From NCBI RefSeq assembly GCF_004345365.1, contig NZ_SLVF01000012.1, positions 1 through 64,000 on the forward strand: DNA of 64,000 nucleotides, given 5' to 3'. The notes beneath the pieces were generated by a model, which was given only the letters and a program-made list of their open reading frames with translations, was not told where the DNA came from and did no database searches. Below are positions 43,023 to 52,361 of this stretch, in pieces (within the stretch, counting starts at the first letter, position 1; each line of letters begins with the position of its first letter). This DNA comes from Kribbella sp. VKM Ac-2568. GTDB taxonomy: Bacteria > Actinomycetota > Actinomycetes > Propionibacteriales > Kribbellaceae. A program made the position numbers and the translations under genes.

Positions 43023-44944
43023 CGCTGTCCCATTCGTATCGGCCATCCGAGCTCGACCACCTGGGGGTGCCAGCAGGCGACCCGGTGGCCTTCGTCCAGT
43101 TGAGTCTCCAACTCAGGGTCCTCCGTGCGGCACCGGTCGTCGGCGAACTCGCATCGCGCCGCGAACGCGCAGCCGGACGGCAGCCGCCCTGGATCCACCG
43201 GACGCCCCGGGATCACCGCGAGCGGTTGCTCGAGGTCGGTGTCGAGATCCGGTACTGCGGCCAGCAGCGCGCGCGTGTACGGATGCCGGGCCCCAGTGGC
43301 CAGGGCGGTCGCCGGGAGGTCCTCAACGATGCGTCCGGCGTACATCACCAGCACTCTGTCGCAGACCTGTCCGATCACGGTGATGTCGTGACTGATCAGC
43401 AGCAACGCGACCCCGTCCTCGGTCCGGATCGACTCCAGCAACCGCAGCACCTGGCGCTGCACGGTGACGTCGAGCGCGGTGGTCGGTTCGTCGGCGACGA
43501 TCAGCGCGGGTTCTCCCATCAGGCCCATCCCGATCATCGCTCGCTGCCGCATCCCGCCGGAGAACTCGTGCGGGTACTGCCCGGCCCGGCGTTCCGCGGC
43601 CGGCACCCGGACTGCCCGCAGCCGGTCGATCGCCCGGGTCGTCGCCTGCTGGCGGGTCAGCCCCTGGTGTTCGCGAGCCCCCTCTGCCAGTTGGGCGCCG
43701 ATCCGCTTGGTCGGGTTGAACGAGGTCGTCGGATCCTGGAAGACCATCGCGAACGACGTACCGAGCAGTTGGCGGCGGTCGGCGTCGGGGGTGTCGAGCA
43801 GCGGTTCCCGGAGGTAGTCGAGTCGTTCCGCGCTGACCTGGCCGGGAGGTTCGATCAGTTGCGCCACCGCGAGCGCGGTCAGGCTCTTGCCCGAGCCGGA
43901 CTCGCCGACGACCCCGACGGCCTCGCCATGGCCGATCGTGAAGCTCACACCGCGAACCGGAGTGATCGGGCCGTCCGGTCCTAGGAAGGTGACCCGCAGG
44001 TCCCGCACCGACAGCACCACGTCCTCGACGACGTACTGCGAGGTCGGCGCCTCGGGCTGCGCGGAGTCCTCCGAGCAGCGGCGGTAGCGGGTCACGCCGA
44101 TGGACTCCACCCCCAGCCCCTTCGCCACGGCCTCACCGAAGAGGTTGAACGCCAACCCGGAGATCACCACGGCGACTCCTGGTGCGAGTGCGGCCGCCGG
44201 GTGCACGTAGATGCTGTTGAGGCTCTCACCCATCAGCCGGCCCCAGTCGTACGCCGGAGGCTGGACACCGAGCCCCAGGAAGGACAAGCCCGCGAAGGCC
44301 AGCAGGGCACCACCCGCGCCGATGGTCGCGTTCACCACCAGCGGCTCGGAGATGTTCGGCAGGATGTGCCGGACCAGCAGCCGGATCCGGCCGGCGCCGG
44401 CGATCCGTGCCGCGGCCACGAAGTCGCGGGCCGCCACTCCGGCGACCAGGGTCTGGGTGAGCCGCGCGAAGGCCGGCGCACCGGCGAAGCCGATCGCCAG
44501 TACGGCGCCCTTCGCGCCGACGCCGAAGATCACGGCGAAGAACAGCGCCAGCAGGAGACCGGGGAAGGCCACCGCCACATTGACGACCGCCGTCACCAGC
44601 CGTCCCGCACGTCGCCCGAGCACGGCGGGCGCAGTACCGAGGAGCAGGCCGGTCACGACGGCGATCGCGGTCGCCAGCAAGGCCAGCGCGATCGACTGGC
44701 GGGTGGCCACCAGGACGCGGTAGAAGATGTCGCGGCCGAGGTTGTCGGTGCCCAGCCAGTGGCTCGCCGAGGGTCCCTCCAGCAGGTGGTCGGTGTCGAT
44801 AGCGCTCGCCTGGTGGGACCACAGCACCGGCGCGAAGACCGCCAGCAGGAGGACCAGGAGCAACAGCAGTCCCGCACTGAGGCCGAGCGGTGTTCGGATC
44901 ACGGCGGCCCAGCCATGCCGGCCACTCTTTGTTCTGGTCGCCAT
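43019..44944 (-). CDS. Fused ABC permease (DppC) and ATPase (DppD) of the peptide importer
   Basis: This 641-aa protein joins a DppC/OppC permease (residues 1-285; five to six membrane helices, LGTDNLGRDIFYR near 65, the coupling-helix motif AARDFVAAARIAGAG) to a DppD/OppD ATPase (about 315-641; Walker A GESGSGKSLT, signature FSGGMRQRAMIGMGL, Walker B LIVADEPTTALD, Cys-rich GCAFAARCEF). Such fusions occur in actinobacteria. It starts 4 nt after the upstream permease stop. With the other permease and ATPase it forms a complete ABC importer. Confidence 0.94.
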   Translation of the reverse strand: MATRTKSGRHGWAAVIRTPLGLSAGLLLLLVLLLAVFAPVLWSHQASAIDTDHLLEGPSASHWLGTDNLGRDIFYRVLVATRQSIALALLATAIAVVTGLLLGTAPAVLGRRAGRLVTAVVNVAVAFPGLLLALFFAVIFGVGAKGAVLAIGFAGAPAFARLTQTLVAGVAARDFVAAARIAGAGRIRLLVRHILPNISEPLVVNATIGAGGALLAFAGLSFLGLGVQPPAYDWGRLMGESLNSIYVHPAAALAPGVAVVISGLAFNLFGEAVAKGLGVESIGVTRYRRCSEDSAQPEAPTSQYVVEDVVLSVRDLRVTFLGPDGPITPVRGVSFTIGHGEAVGVVGESGSGKSLTALAVAQLIEPPGQVSAERLDYLREPLLDTPDADRRQLLGTSFAMVFQDPTTSFNPTKRIGAQLAEGAREHQGLTRQQATTRAIDRLRAVRVPAAERRAGQYPHEFSGGMRQRAMIGMGLMGEPALIVADEPTTALDVTVQRQVLRLLESIRTEDGVALLLISHDITVIGQVCDRVLVMYAGRIVEDLPATALATGARHPYTRALLAAVPDLDTDLEQPLAVIPGRPVDPGRLPSGCAFAARCEFADDRCRTEDPELETQLDEGHRVACWHPQVVELGWPIRMGQR

Positions 44945-44948
44945 TCGA

Positions 44949-45950
44949 TCAGCTCTCCCGGATCGTCGAGCGCGGATCGAGCAGCGCCAGCGCGACGTCG
45001 ACGACCAGGTTCACCAACAGCACCCCGATCCCGTAGACGAGCACGACACCTTGGACGAGCGGGTAGTCCTTGGAAAGGATCGAGGAGACGATCGTGCTGC
45101 CCAGCCCCGGCCAGCCGAAGACGTTCTCCACCAGGACCGTGCCGGCGACCATCCCACCCAGCAGCAGACCGCCCAGGGTGATCGTCGCGGTCACCGCGTT
45201 CGGAAGCGCGTGCCGCAGATAGATGGTGGCCGCTGGCAACCGTTTGGCCCGGGCCGTGCGCAGGTAGTCGGTCTGCAGCACGGACAGCAGCTCGACCCGG
45301 CAGATCCTGGCCAGCACGGCGGCCGGGCCGATGGCCAGGGCGAGAACCGGCAGGACGTACGACGCCGGCGTACTGCGGCCCGCGACCGGAAGCCAGGCGA
45401 GCTTCACCGCGAACAGGTACACCAGCCCGACGGCGAGCAGGAACTCCGGGATCGCGGCCAGCACCACGCTGACCGAGGTGAAGCTCAGCTCCGCCCGAGG
45501 CCGGCGACCGCCGCGAGTCAGGACGCCCATCACCAGGCCGGTCGGGACCGACACCAGCACGGCGAGGACGAAGGCGGCCACCGCGAGCTGCACGGTCGCT
45601 GGGAGCCGGTCGCCGATCACGTCGGAGACCGGGAGCCCCGTCGTGATCGACGTACCGAGGTCGCCGGTGACCAGGCTGCGGAGGAAGTGCCAGTACTGCA
45701 CCCACAGCGGATCGTTAAGCCCGAGCGACTCGCGTCGCGCCTCGACGAGGCTCTGGCTGGCGGCCGGCCCCAGGGCGCTCCTGACCGGGTCGCCCGGGAT
45801 CAGGTGGATCATCAGGAACGACGCCGTCACCAGGGCCAGCAGCGAGATCACCAGCCGCGCCAGCCGGCGGCTGCCGAACCGGACCCACGGGTGGGTGCTC
45901 CAGGTCGCCATGCCGCCGGTCGTCCTCAGTTGCGAGCTCGAGATCGTCAC
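44949..45950 (-). CDS. Peptide ABC transporter permease (DppB/OppB type)
   Basis: The GTG start at 45950 has GGAGGAG 7 nt upstream; ATG 45911 is a weaker choice. 333 aa, six membrane helices. MIHLIPGDPVR and the EAA-loop-like TDYLRTARAKRLPAATIYLRHALPNA are classical DppB signatures. It pairs with the permease half of the next gene. It lies 41 bp after the binding-protein gene. Confidence 0.93.
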   Translation of the reverse strand: MTISSSQLRTTGGMATWSTHPWVRFGSRRLARLVISLLALVTASFLMIHLIPGDPVRSALGPAASQSLVEARRESLGLNDPLWVQYWHFLRSLVTGDLGTSITTGLPVSDVIGDRLPATVQLAVAAFVLAVLVSVPTGLVMGVLTRGGRRPRAELSFTSVSVVLAAIPEFLLAVGLVYLFAVKLAWLPVAGRSTPASYVLPVLALAIGPAAVLARICRVELLSVLQTDYLRTARAKRLPAATIYLRHALPNAVTATITLGGLLLGGMVAGTVLVENVFGWPGLGSTIVSSILSKDYPLVQGVVLVYGIGVLLVNLVVDVALALLDPRSTIRES

Positions 45951-45991
45951 CGGCCGACTCCTCCGTCCTTCGTCGCTGGTAGCACGGGCGC

Positions 45992-47596
45992 CTAGCCGAG
46001 CATCCGCAGGGACCCCGGAGCGACGCTGCCCGAGCTGAGCTCGAAGGTCGCCCCCTTGGCGAAGGCGGGGACGGTCGAGTCGACGAAGGGCACGATGTCC
46101 TGCGCGGTCACCACCGCCTTCTCCGCCGCGGCCCAGTCCGGGCACCCGTCCGTACCGACGACGGACGAGGCCTTCTGGACGGCCGCGGTGTACGCCGGGT
46201 TCTTGATCGCTGCGAAGTTGTTGCCGTTCGGCGGCGTCGCTCCGGACAGGAAGGGCACCAGTTGGCTCGGCAGGGTTACGGTCAGCGGGATCAGCACGGC
46301 GTGCCAGGTGCCCTGGCCGGCCAGGATCACGGTGCCGATCTCAGCGGTGGAGACCGCCTTCAAACTCACCTCGACGCCCAGGTCGCTCCAGGCCTTCTGC
46401 ACCAGTTCCGCTCCGCTCTGCAGGGTCGGACCGAGGCTGGTCGGGTAGTAGAAGATCAGCGACAGCTTCGCGCCGTCCTTGGCCCGGACGCCACCGGTAC
46501 CGGCCTTCCAGCCCGCCGCGTCCAGGGCCGACTTGGCCGCCGCGAGGTCGTGCGGAGGCAGATTGCCGGTCACCGTGTCCTCCGTACAGGGCCCCATCCC
46601 GGGGGCGACCAGTCCGGTCGCGGGCTTGCCCGTTCCACCGGTGATCACCTTGCCGAGCTGGGTCAGGTCCAGTGCCTGCGTGAGTGCCTTTCGCAGCGCG
46701 GGGTCCGCGGTCGGCAGGCCGGCCTTCTGGTTGAACCAGAGTTCGCCCAGGGGAGTGGAAGCCTCACGCTGGAAGAGTTTCTGGGCCGCCAGGCGCTGCT
46801 TGTCGGGCCCGGCGATCGCGGTCAGGTTGATCTGCCCGGACAGCAGCAGGTTCGCCGCGGTCGTCTCGTTGCTGACCACCTTGAGCACCACCTTGTCCGG
46901 CAGTCCTTGCTGGTCGGTCTTCCAGTCGCCCGGACCCCAGGCGTAGTCCTTGCGGCGCTCCATCGTGTAGTGGTCGCCGGGGACGGCCTCGGTCATGGTG
47001 AACATGCCCGTCCCGTCACCCGCCTGCTTGAGCAGGTTGCGGTCCTTCATGCCCTTGTCGCAGACGATGTGCAGACCGCCGACGTTGCGGTCCAGGAAGG
47101 CGTCCGGCGCGGGCACCGTCACAGTCACCGTGCCGGCCGCGTCGTCGGCAGTCGCCTTGGCGCCGGGCGGGACGAAGACGCCGATCCGGCTCGACTTGTT
47201 CGCCGGGTCGCCGACGAAGCTGATGTTCGCCGCGACGGTGGTCGCGGTCAGCGGCGTACCGTCGGCGCACGTCACCCCTTTGCGCAGCGTGTACGTCGCC
47301 TTGGTGGTCGTGCTCTCCCACTTCTCCGCCAGGCCGGGCACCATCTTCCCGGCCGGGTCGAGGCTGATCAGGGAGTCGTACATGAACGCATCGACCTGCT
47401 GGGTGACCGACAACGAGGTGAAGTGCGGATCGAGATTGCCGGGGTCGGCGCTGATCGCCATCGTGAAGGTCTGGCCCTCGGCGAACTTGCCGGAGTCGCC
47501 GACCGCGGCGCTCGAGCCCGAGCCCGAGTCGCACGCGGTCAGGACGAGTCCGAGCGCGAGGGCCCCGGCCAGGACAAGGGTCTGTGGAGATCGCAT
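45992..47596 (-). CDS. Peptide-binding lipoprotein (SBP_bac_5 family)
   Basis: This 534-aa protein starts with a lipoprotein signal (LGLVLTAC, Cys22). The SBP_bac_5 fold binds oligopeptides or similar ligands outside the membrane: FTMAISADPGNLDPHFTSLSVTQQVDAFMYDSLI, then WESTTTKATYTLRKGVTCADGTPL. It delivers substrate to the permeases encoded downstream. The ATG has a GGAGG 8 nt upstream, 29 bp after the hydrolase stop. Ligand specificity, such as D- or L-peptides, cannot be read from the sequence. Confidence 0.93.
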   Translation of the reverse strand: MRSPQTLVLAGALALGLVLTACDSGSGSSAAVGDSGKFAEGQTFTMAISADPGNLDPHFTSLSVTQQVDAFMYDSLISLDPAGKMVPGLAEKWESTTTKATYTLRKGVTCADGTPLTATTVAANISFVGDPANKSSRIGVFVPPGAKATADDAAGTVTVTVPAPDAFLDRNVGGLHIVCDKGMKDRNLLKQAGDGTGMFTMTEAVPGDHYTMERRKDYAWGPGDWKTDQQGLPDKVVLKVVSNETTAANLLLSGQINLTAIAGPDKQRLAAQKLFQREASTPLGELWFNQKAGLPTADPALRKALTQALDLTQLGKVITGGTGKPATGLVAPGMGPCTEDTVTGNLPPHDLAAAKSALDAAGWKAGTGGVRAKDGAKLSLIFYYPTSLGPTLQSGAELVQKAWSDLGVEVSLKAVSTAEIGTVILAGQGTWHAVLIPLTVTLPSQLVPFLSGATPPNGNNFAAIKNPAYTAAVQKASSVVGTDGCPDWAAAEKAVVTAQDIVPFVDSTVPAFAKGATFELSSGSVAPGSLRMLG

Positions 47597-47625
47597 GGTG
47601 GTGCCTCCGAGGGGATTCGGTGCCG

Positions 47626-49017
47626 TCAGGACTGCGCGCGGCGCATCGCGCGGCCGCTGTGGAGGTAGAGGGCCCGGCCGCTGCCGTCGTCGCCGATGAA
47701 GGCCTGCGGCTGGTGGAATCCCTGCTGCGGCTCGAGCGTGATCAGCGTGTCGCCGTCGAGCCGGACCAGCTCGACCGGATCCGGCTTGCCGCCGAGCTCG
47801 GCGATCTCGCCCTTGGGAGTGTGGTCGAGCCAGACCCGGCCGTCGTCGTCCTGGCTGACGGTGATGTCGGCTACGTCGCAGCTGTACGTTCCGACGTACC
47901 GGGTGACGTCGTCCAGCGGCGCGCGGTCGGCCGGCGGGGTGGGCAGCGGCGGCAGTTCCAGCCCGATCAGCTCGCGCAGCACATGTCCGACGACCTGCTG
48001 GTAGAGGCCGATCATGGTGCCGCCGTTGGTCAGCAGGGTGACCGCGAGCCCGTACTCGGGCACCACCCGGAGGAAGGCGCCCTGGCCGATGGTGCCGCCG
48101 TCATGGCCGATCACTGTGCTGCCCTGCCAGTCGAAGATCTCCCAGCCGAGCCCCCAGGCGTTGCCCATCATCCCCAGCGGCGGCAGCTCGACCTGGCGGT
48201 CCTGCATCGCCTTGACGCTGTCGGATCCGACCACCGCAGTACCGTCCGGGGCCTTGCCGCCGTCGAGGTGCAGCTGGGCGAACGCGAGCAGGTCCCGGGG
48301 ACGCATCGCGAGCATCGCGCCGGCCGGAGCCATCGACCGCATCAGCGACCACACCGGCGCCGGGACCGGGTCTGCGTCCGGCTCCGGGCGGATGTGACCG
48401 ACGGCGGCGCGGTGCAGGATCGCCTCGTTCGCGTCGTTGGCCACATGGGTCAGGCCGAGCGGGGTGAAGACGAACTCCCGCAGGCAGGTGGCGTACGGCT
48501 TGCCCCGCACCAGCTCGACCAGCCGTCCCAGCACGGAGAAGGCGGCGTTGTTGTAGGAGAACATCTCGCCCGGCGGGTAGAGCTGGGTCACCCCCGCGAG
48601 CTGCGCGACGTACTTCTCGACGCAGTCGTCGCCGTTGCCCGTGTCGGTGAAGATGTCGCCCTCGAAACCGGATGTGTGGCACAGCAGCTGCCGCACGGTG
48701 ATCGCCGCGGCGGCAGCCTCGTCGTCAATCACGAAGCCCGGCACGTAGTCGCGGACCGGTGCGTCCAGGTCGACCAGGCCCTCGTCGACCAGCTGCATCA
48801 CCAGCGTGGTCGTCCACACCTTCGTGATCGAGCCGACCTGGAACAGGGAGTCGGCCGTGGCCTCGACACCGGTCGCCTTGCTGAGCACGCCGGCCGCCGC
48901 GTCGATCACCTCACCGCGCCATGACACCGCGACCGCGGCGCCGGGCACCTCGTACTCCGCCAGCAACGTCGCCAGCCGGTCGTCCAGCCACTTCTGGATC
49001 TCGCTCAGGGTCGCCAT
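47626..49017 (-). CDS. Beta-lactamase-fold serine hydrolase, first gene of the peptide operon
   Basis: This 463-aa protein has no signal peptide. The motifs are S63-I-T-K66 (FQVGSITKVW), Y155-N-N157 and H305-D-G (IGHDGGTIG) of the class C beta-lactamase/D-aminopeptidase/DD-peptidase group, followed by a C-terminal beta domain (about 365-463). It is clearly paralogous to the C-terminal half of the S9 fusion, with long shared stretches such as TDSLFQ..S.TKVW and GDDC.EKYV. It probably cleaves imported D-residue peptides or esters in the cytosol. Two dyads lie in its upstream region. Confidence 0.9.
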   Translation of the reverse strand: MATLSEIQKWLDDRLATLLAEYEVPGAAVAVSWRGEVIDAAAGVLSKATGVEATADSLFQVGSITKVWTTTLVMQLVDEGLVDLDAPVRDYVPGFVIDDEAAAAAITVRQLLCHTSGFEGDIFTDTGNGDDCVEKYVAQLAGVTQLYPPGEMFSYNNAAFSVLGRLVELVRGKPYATCLREFVFTPLGLTHVANDANEAILHRAAVGHIRPEPDADPVPAPVWSLMRSMAPAGAMLAMRPRDLLAFAQLHLDGGKAPDGTAVVGSDSVKAMQDRQVELPPLGMMGNAWGLGWEIFDWQGSTVIGHDGGTIGQGAFLRVVPEYGLAVTLLTNGGTMIGLYQQVVGHVLRELIGLELPPLPTPPADRAPLDDVTRYVGTYSCDVADITVSQDDDGRVWLDHTPKGEIAELGGKPDPVELVRLDGDTLITLEPQQGFHQPQAFIGDDGSGRALYLHSGRAMRRAQS

Positions 49018-49051
49018 TCCCGAACCGTAGGACCGGCGCGGGAGACAGTAT

Positions 49052-49097
49052 TCGTCCCCGCGGACGAGGACTGGGCGTGAATCCGTCCGGTCGGACG
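49052..49097. promoter_or_regulatory. Two related dyads at the head of the peptide operon
   Basis: TCGTCC-N4-GGACGA (49052-49067) and CGTCCG-GT-CGGACG (49084-49097), about 31 bp centre to centre, lie 35-80 bp upstream of the first operon gene and between divergent genes. Candidate binding sites for the operon's PucR protein or another regulator. Confidence 0.4.
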
Positions 49098-49164
49098 AAG
49101 CCGATCGCCCCGCCCGGCGGCTAATCGGCTGGCCACCCTCGGCCGGCGATGTGAGGATCCGAGG

Positions 49165-49821
49165 ATGGGCAGCGAGCGGCGGTACTGGTACGAGGACGGG
49201 CTGGAACCGGAGGAGTTGGAGTTCCAGCGGCTCTACGGTCCGGTCCTGCCGGCCACCCGGGCGGAGGCGAAGGAGTTCTTCGGCGGACTCGGCCTGCCCT
49301 GGTGGATCGCCGGCGGCTGGTCGATCGAGGCGTTCACCGGGGTATCCCGGCCGCACGACGACCTGGACGTGTCCTTCTGGCGGAAGAACGTGCCGCGACT
49401 GGTGGAGCACTCGAAGGGCCGGTACCACGTCTGGTCGGCCGGAAGCGCCGGGATCCACCCGCTGTCGGTGGAGAAGCCGGACGTCCCGGACACCGCCGAC
49501 CAGGTCTGGATCCGGGAGCACGCCCTCGCGCCCTGGCGGTACGACGTCGTACTGAACCCCGATCGCGACGGGCGCTGGGTGTTCCGGCGCGACCCGAGCC
49601 TCGACTTCGACCTGGACGAGGTCACCTGGATCGCCGACGACGGCATCCGGTACCTCAACCCGGAGATGGCCATCTGCTACAAGGCCAAGGCAGACCGGCC
49701 CAAGGACCGCCAGGACCTCGCCAACACCCTGCCGCTGCTCTCGGCGGCCCGGCGCACCTGGCTGGCCGACATGGTCCACCACCTGCACCCGGACCATCCC
49801 TGGCTCGACCAGATCCGCTAG
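49165..49821 (+). CDS. Nucleotidyltransferase-like protein of the aminoglycoside ANT(2'')/lincosamide type
   Basis: In this 218-aa protein, WWIAGGWSIEAFTGVSRPHDDLDVSFWR contains the GG(W) and DxD motifs of the nucleotidyltransferase fold as arranged in ANT(2'')-like and lincosamide adenylyltransferases. A later KADRPKDRQDL matches the conserved Lys/Asp end of that family. It may modify a small molecule or sugar; chromosomal members of soil actinomycetes are mostly uncharacterised. The ATG has a GAGG site. It is divergent from the peptide operon. Confidence 0.7.
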   Translation: MGSERRYWYEDGLEPEELEFQRLYGPVLPATRAEAKEFFGGLGLPWWIAGGWSIEAFTGVSRPHDDLDVSFWRKNVPRLVEHSKGRYHVWSAGSAGIHPLSVEKPDVPDTADQVWIREHALAPWRYDVVLNPDRDGRWVFRRDPSLDFDLDEVTWIADDGIRYLNPEMAICYKAKADRPKDRQDLANTLPLLSAARRTWLADMVHHLHPDHPWLDQIR

Positions 49822-49969
49822 ACCGAACCCCCAGGCCATCAAACGGCCTGGTCCGCGGTTGGGGGCGCGCTCGGCGAGTGCGGAGGTGGCTGCCATTGAT
49901 GGGCTGGAGGTCCGCGGACCGGGGCGGCGGGGCGGGAACATGGGGGGCGGACTTACCCTTGAGGGTGTT

Positions 49970-51172
49970 ATGACTCCTCCCGCTCGTCGCACGGTCTACC
50001 TCGACCACGCCGCGACGACTCCGATGCTGCCCGCGGCCATCGAGGCGATGGCCTCCCACCTCGGGCGCACCGGCAACGCCTCTTCCCTGCACGGTTCCGG
50101 CCGGGCGGCGCGGCGTACGGTCGAGGAGTCGCGGGAGACCATCGCCGAGGCGCTGAACGCCCAGCCCAGCGAGGTGGTGTTCACCTCCGGCGGCACCGAG
50201 GCGGACAACCTGGCGCTGAAGGGCCTGTGGTGGGCCCGGCTGAAGGAGGACCCGCGCCGCCGCCGGATCCTGCTGAGCGGCATCGAGCACCACGCCGTAC
50301 TGGATCCCGCCGTCTGGCTCGCGCAGCACGAGGGCGCCGAGATCGAGTGGTTGCCGGTCGACGACCTCGGCCGGGTGCACCCCGAGGACGTCCGGCGGGC
50401 GATCGAGCAGGACCCGGACTCTGTGTCGTTCGTCACGCTGATGATGGCCAACAACGAGGTCGGCACCCTCCAGCCGATCAAGGAGATCGCCGCGGTCGCC
50501 AAGGCGTACGAGATCCCCGTGCACACCGACGCCGTTCAGGCGGTCGGGCAGGTGCCGGTGGACTTCGCCGACCTCGGCGTCGACGCGATGACGATCTCCG
50601 CCCACAAGGTCGGCGGTCCGTACGGGATCGGCGCGCTGGTGGTCCGCAAGGAGACCAAGCTGGTGCCGATCGTGCACGGCGGCGGACAGGAGCGCGACGT
50701 ACGGTCCGGCACCCTCGACACCCCGGCGACCGCCGGGTTCGCCGTCGCGATCGAGCACGCGGTCAAGCACCAGGCCGACGAGGCGCGGCGGCTGATCGAG
50801 CTGCGCGACCACTTGATCGACGGGATCACCACCACCGTGCCGGGCGCGAAGCTGTCCGGCGACCCGGTCGGCCGTTTGCCCGCCAACGCACACTTGTCGT
50901 TCAAGGACTGCGAGGGCGACTCGCTGCTGCTCCTGCTGGACGCGCGCGGCATCGAGGTCTCCACCGGGTCCGCGTGCAACGCCGGCGTGGCCGAGCCGAG
51001 CCACGTGCTGCTGGCGATGGGGTACGACGACCAGCGGGCGCGCGGGTCGCTCCGGTTCACCCTGGGGCACACGTCCACCCGGGCCGACGTGGACGCCGTA
51101 CTGGACGCGATCGGGCCGGTCGTCGAGCGGGCGATGTCCGCGGGATTGCAGAACGTGGGAAGGAACAACTGA
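49970..51172 (+). CDS. iscS: Cysteine desulfurase (IscS/NifS type)
   Basis: The ATG start at 49970 (GAGGG upstream) gives 400 aa. PLP lysine is K213 ([10 protein letters not shown]); catalytic Cys336 sits in [19 protein letters not shown] marks the N-terminus. It provides persulfide sulfur for the mnmA enzyme encoded 1 nt downstream (TGATG overlap) and possibly for Fe-S clusters. The pairing with mnmA is conserved in actinobacteria. Confidence 0.95.
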   Translation: MTPPARRTVYLDHAATTPMLPAAIEAMASHLGRTGNASSLHGSGRAARRTVEESRETIAEALNAQPSEVVFTSGGTEADNLALKGLWWARLKEDPRRRRILLSGIEHHAVLDPAVWLAQHEGAEIEWLPVDDLGRVHPEDVRRAIEQDPDSVSFVTLMMANNEVGTLQPIKEIAAVAKAYEIPVHTDAVQAVGQVPVDFADLGVDAMTISAHKVGGPYGIGALVVRKETKLVPIVHGGGQERDVRSGTLDTPATAGFAVAIEHAVKHQADEARRLIELRDHLIDGITTTVPGAKLSGDPVGRLPANAHLSFKDCEGDSLLLLLDARGIEVSTGSACNAGVAEPSHVLLAMGYDDQRARGSLRFTLGHTSTRADVDAVLDAIGPVVERAMSAGLQNVGRNN

Positions 51173-52260
51173 TGCGGGTACTCGCAGCCATGTCCGGCGG
51201 GGTCGACTCCGCCGTCGCGGCGGCGCGGATGGCCGAGGCCGGACACGACGTGGTCGGCGTCCACCTCGCCCTGAGCCGGAACCCGCAGTCGTACCGCAGT
51301 GGCGCCCGCGGCTGCTGCACGATCGAGGACTCCCGGGACGCGCGCCGCGCCGCCGACGTGATCGGCATCCCCTTCTACATCTGGGACCTGGCCGAGCGCT
51401 TCCACGCGGACGTGGTCGAGGACTTCGTCGCGGAGTATGCGGCCGGCCGTACGCCGAACCCGTGCCTGCGGTGCAACGAGAAGGTCAAGTTCAGCGCGGT
51501 GCTCGAGCGCGCTCTGGCACTGGACTTCGACGCGGTCGCGACCGGGCACTACGCGCAGATCGTGGAGACCCCGTCCGGTCGCGAGCTGCACCGCGCGGTG
51601 GACCCGGCCAAGGACCAGTCGTACGTGCTCGGCGTGCTCACGCAAGCGCAGCTGAAGCACGCGTTCTTCCCGCTCGGCGACACCCCCAAGACCGAGATCC
51701 GGGCCGAGGCCGAGCGTCGCGGCCTGGCGGTGGCGGCCAAGCCGGACAGCCACGACATCTGCTTCATTGCCGACGGCAACACCGCGGGCTTCCTCGGCAA
51801 GCAGCTGGGCGAGGCGCCGGGGGACATCGTCGACGCCCAGGGCAACAAGCTCGGCGAGCACATGGGCACCCACGGCTTCACCGTCGGCCAGCGCAAGGGC
51901 CTGAAGATCGGTACTCCGGCCGCCGACGGCAAGCCCCGCTTCGTCCTCGACATCTCCCCGGTGGAGCGGACCGTCACGGTCGGGTCCCGCGCGGAGCTCG
52001 CGGTCGAGCGGCTGACGGCGTCCAACCCACGCTGGTGCGGCGCGGCCCCGACCGAGACCATCCAGGCCAAGGCCCAGCTCCGCGCGCACGGCGAGGAGAT
52101 CGCGGTCACTGCGCGGCTCGAGGAAGGCAAGGTCTTCGTCGAGTTCGACGAGCCGGCGGACGCGGTCGCCCCCGGCCAGGCGGTCGTCCTGTACGACGGC
52201 ACGCGCGTGATCGGCTCAGCCACCATCGACACGGTCGAGCGCGCAACCCAGAAGGTCTGA
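51172..52260 (+). CDS. mnmA: tRNA 2-thiouridylase MnmA
   Basis: This 362-aa protein has the ATP-pyrophosphatase motif [11 protein letters not shown], the catalytic cysteines C98 (TPNPCLRC) and C197 (SHDICFI), and the tRNA-binding [12 protein letters not shown] segment. It adds sulfur to U34 of Glu, Gln and Lys tRNAs. It is coupled to iscS by TGATG. An additional CCT near residues 48-50 is a family variation. Confidence 0.95.
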   Translation: MRVLAAMSGGVDSAVAAARMAEAGHDVVGVHLALSRNPQSYRSGARGCCTIEDSRDARRAADVIGIPFYIWDLAERFHADVVEDFVAEYAAGRTPNPCLRCNEKVKFSAVLERALALDFDAVATGHYAQIVETPSGRELHRAVDPAKDQSYVLGVLTQAQLKHAFFPLGDTPKTEIRAEAERRGLAVAAKPDSHDICFIADGNTAGFLGKQLGEAPGDIVDAQGNKLGEHMGTHGFTVGQRKGLKIGTPAADGKPRFVLDISPVERTVTVGSRAELAVERLTASNPRWCGAAPTETIQAKAQLRAHGEEIAVTARLEEGKVFVEFDEPADAVAPGQAVVLYDGTRVIGSATIDTVERATQKV

Positions 52261-52361
52261 CCCGTGCTCCGCCCAAAGCACACCTGCGAGCGCTGCACCG
52301 CGATCGCCACCAGGACGCCCGGCCGGGTGACCCGGTACCTCCAGCGGAACAGGAACCACCC

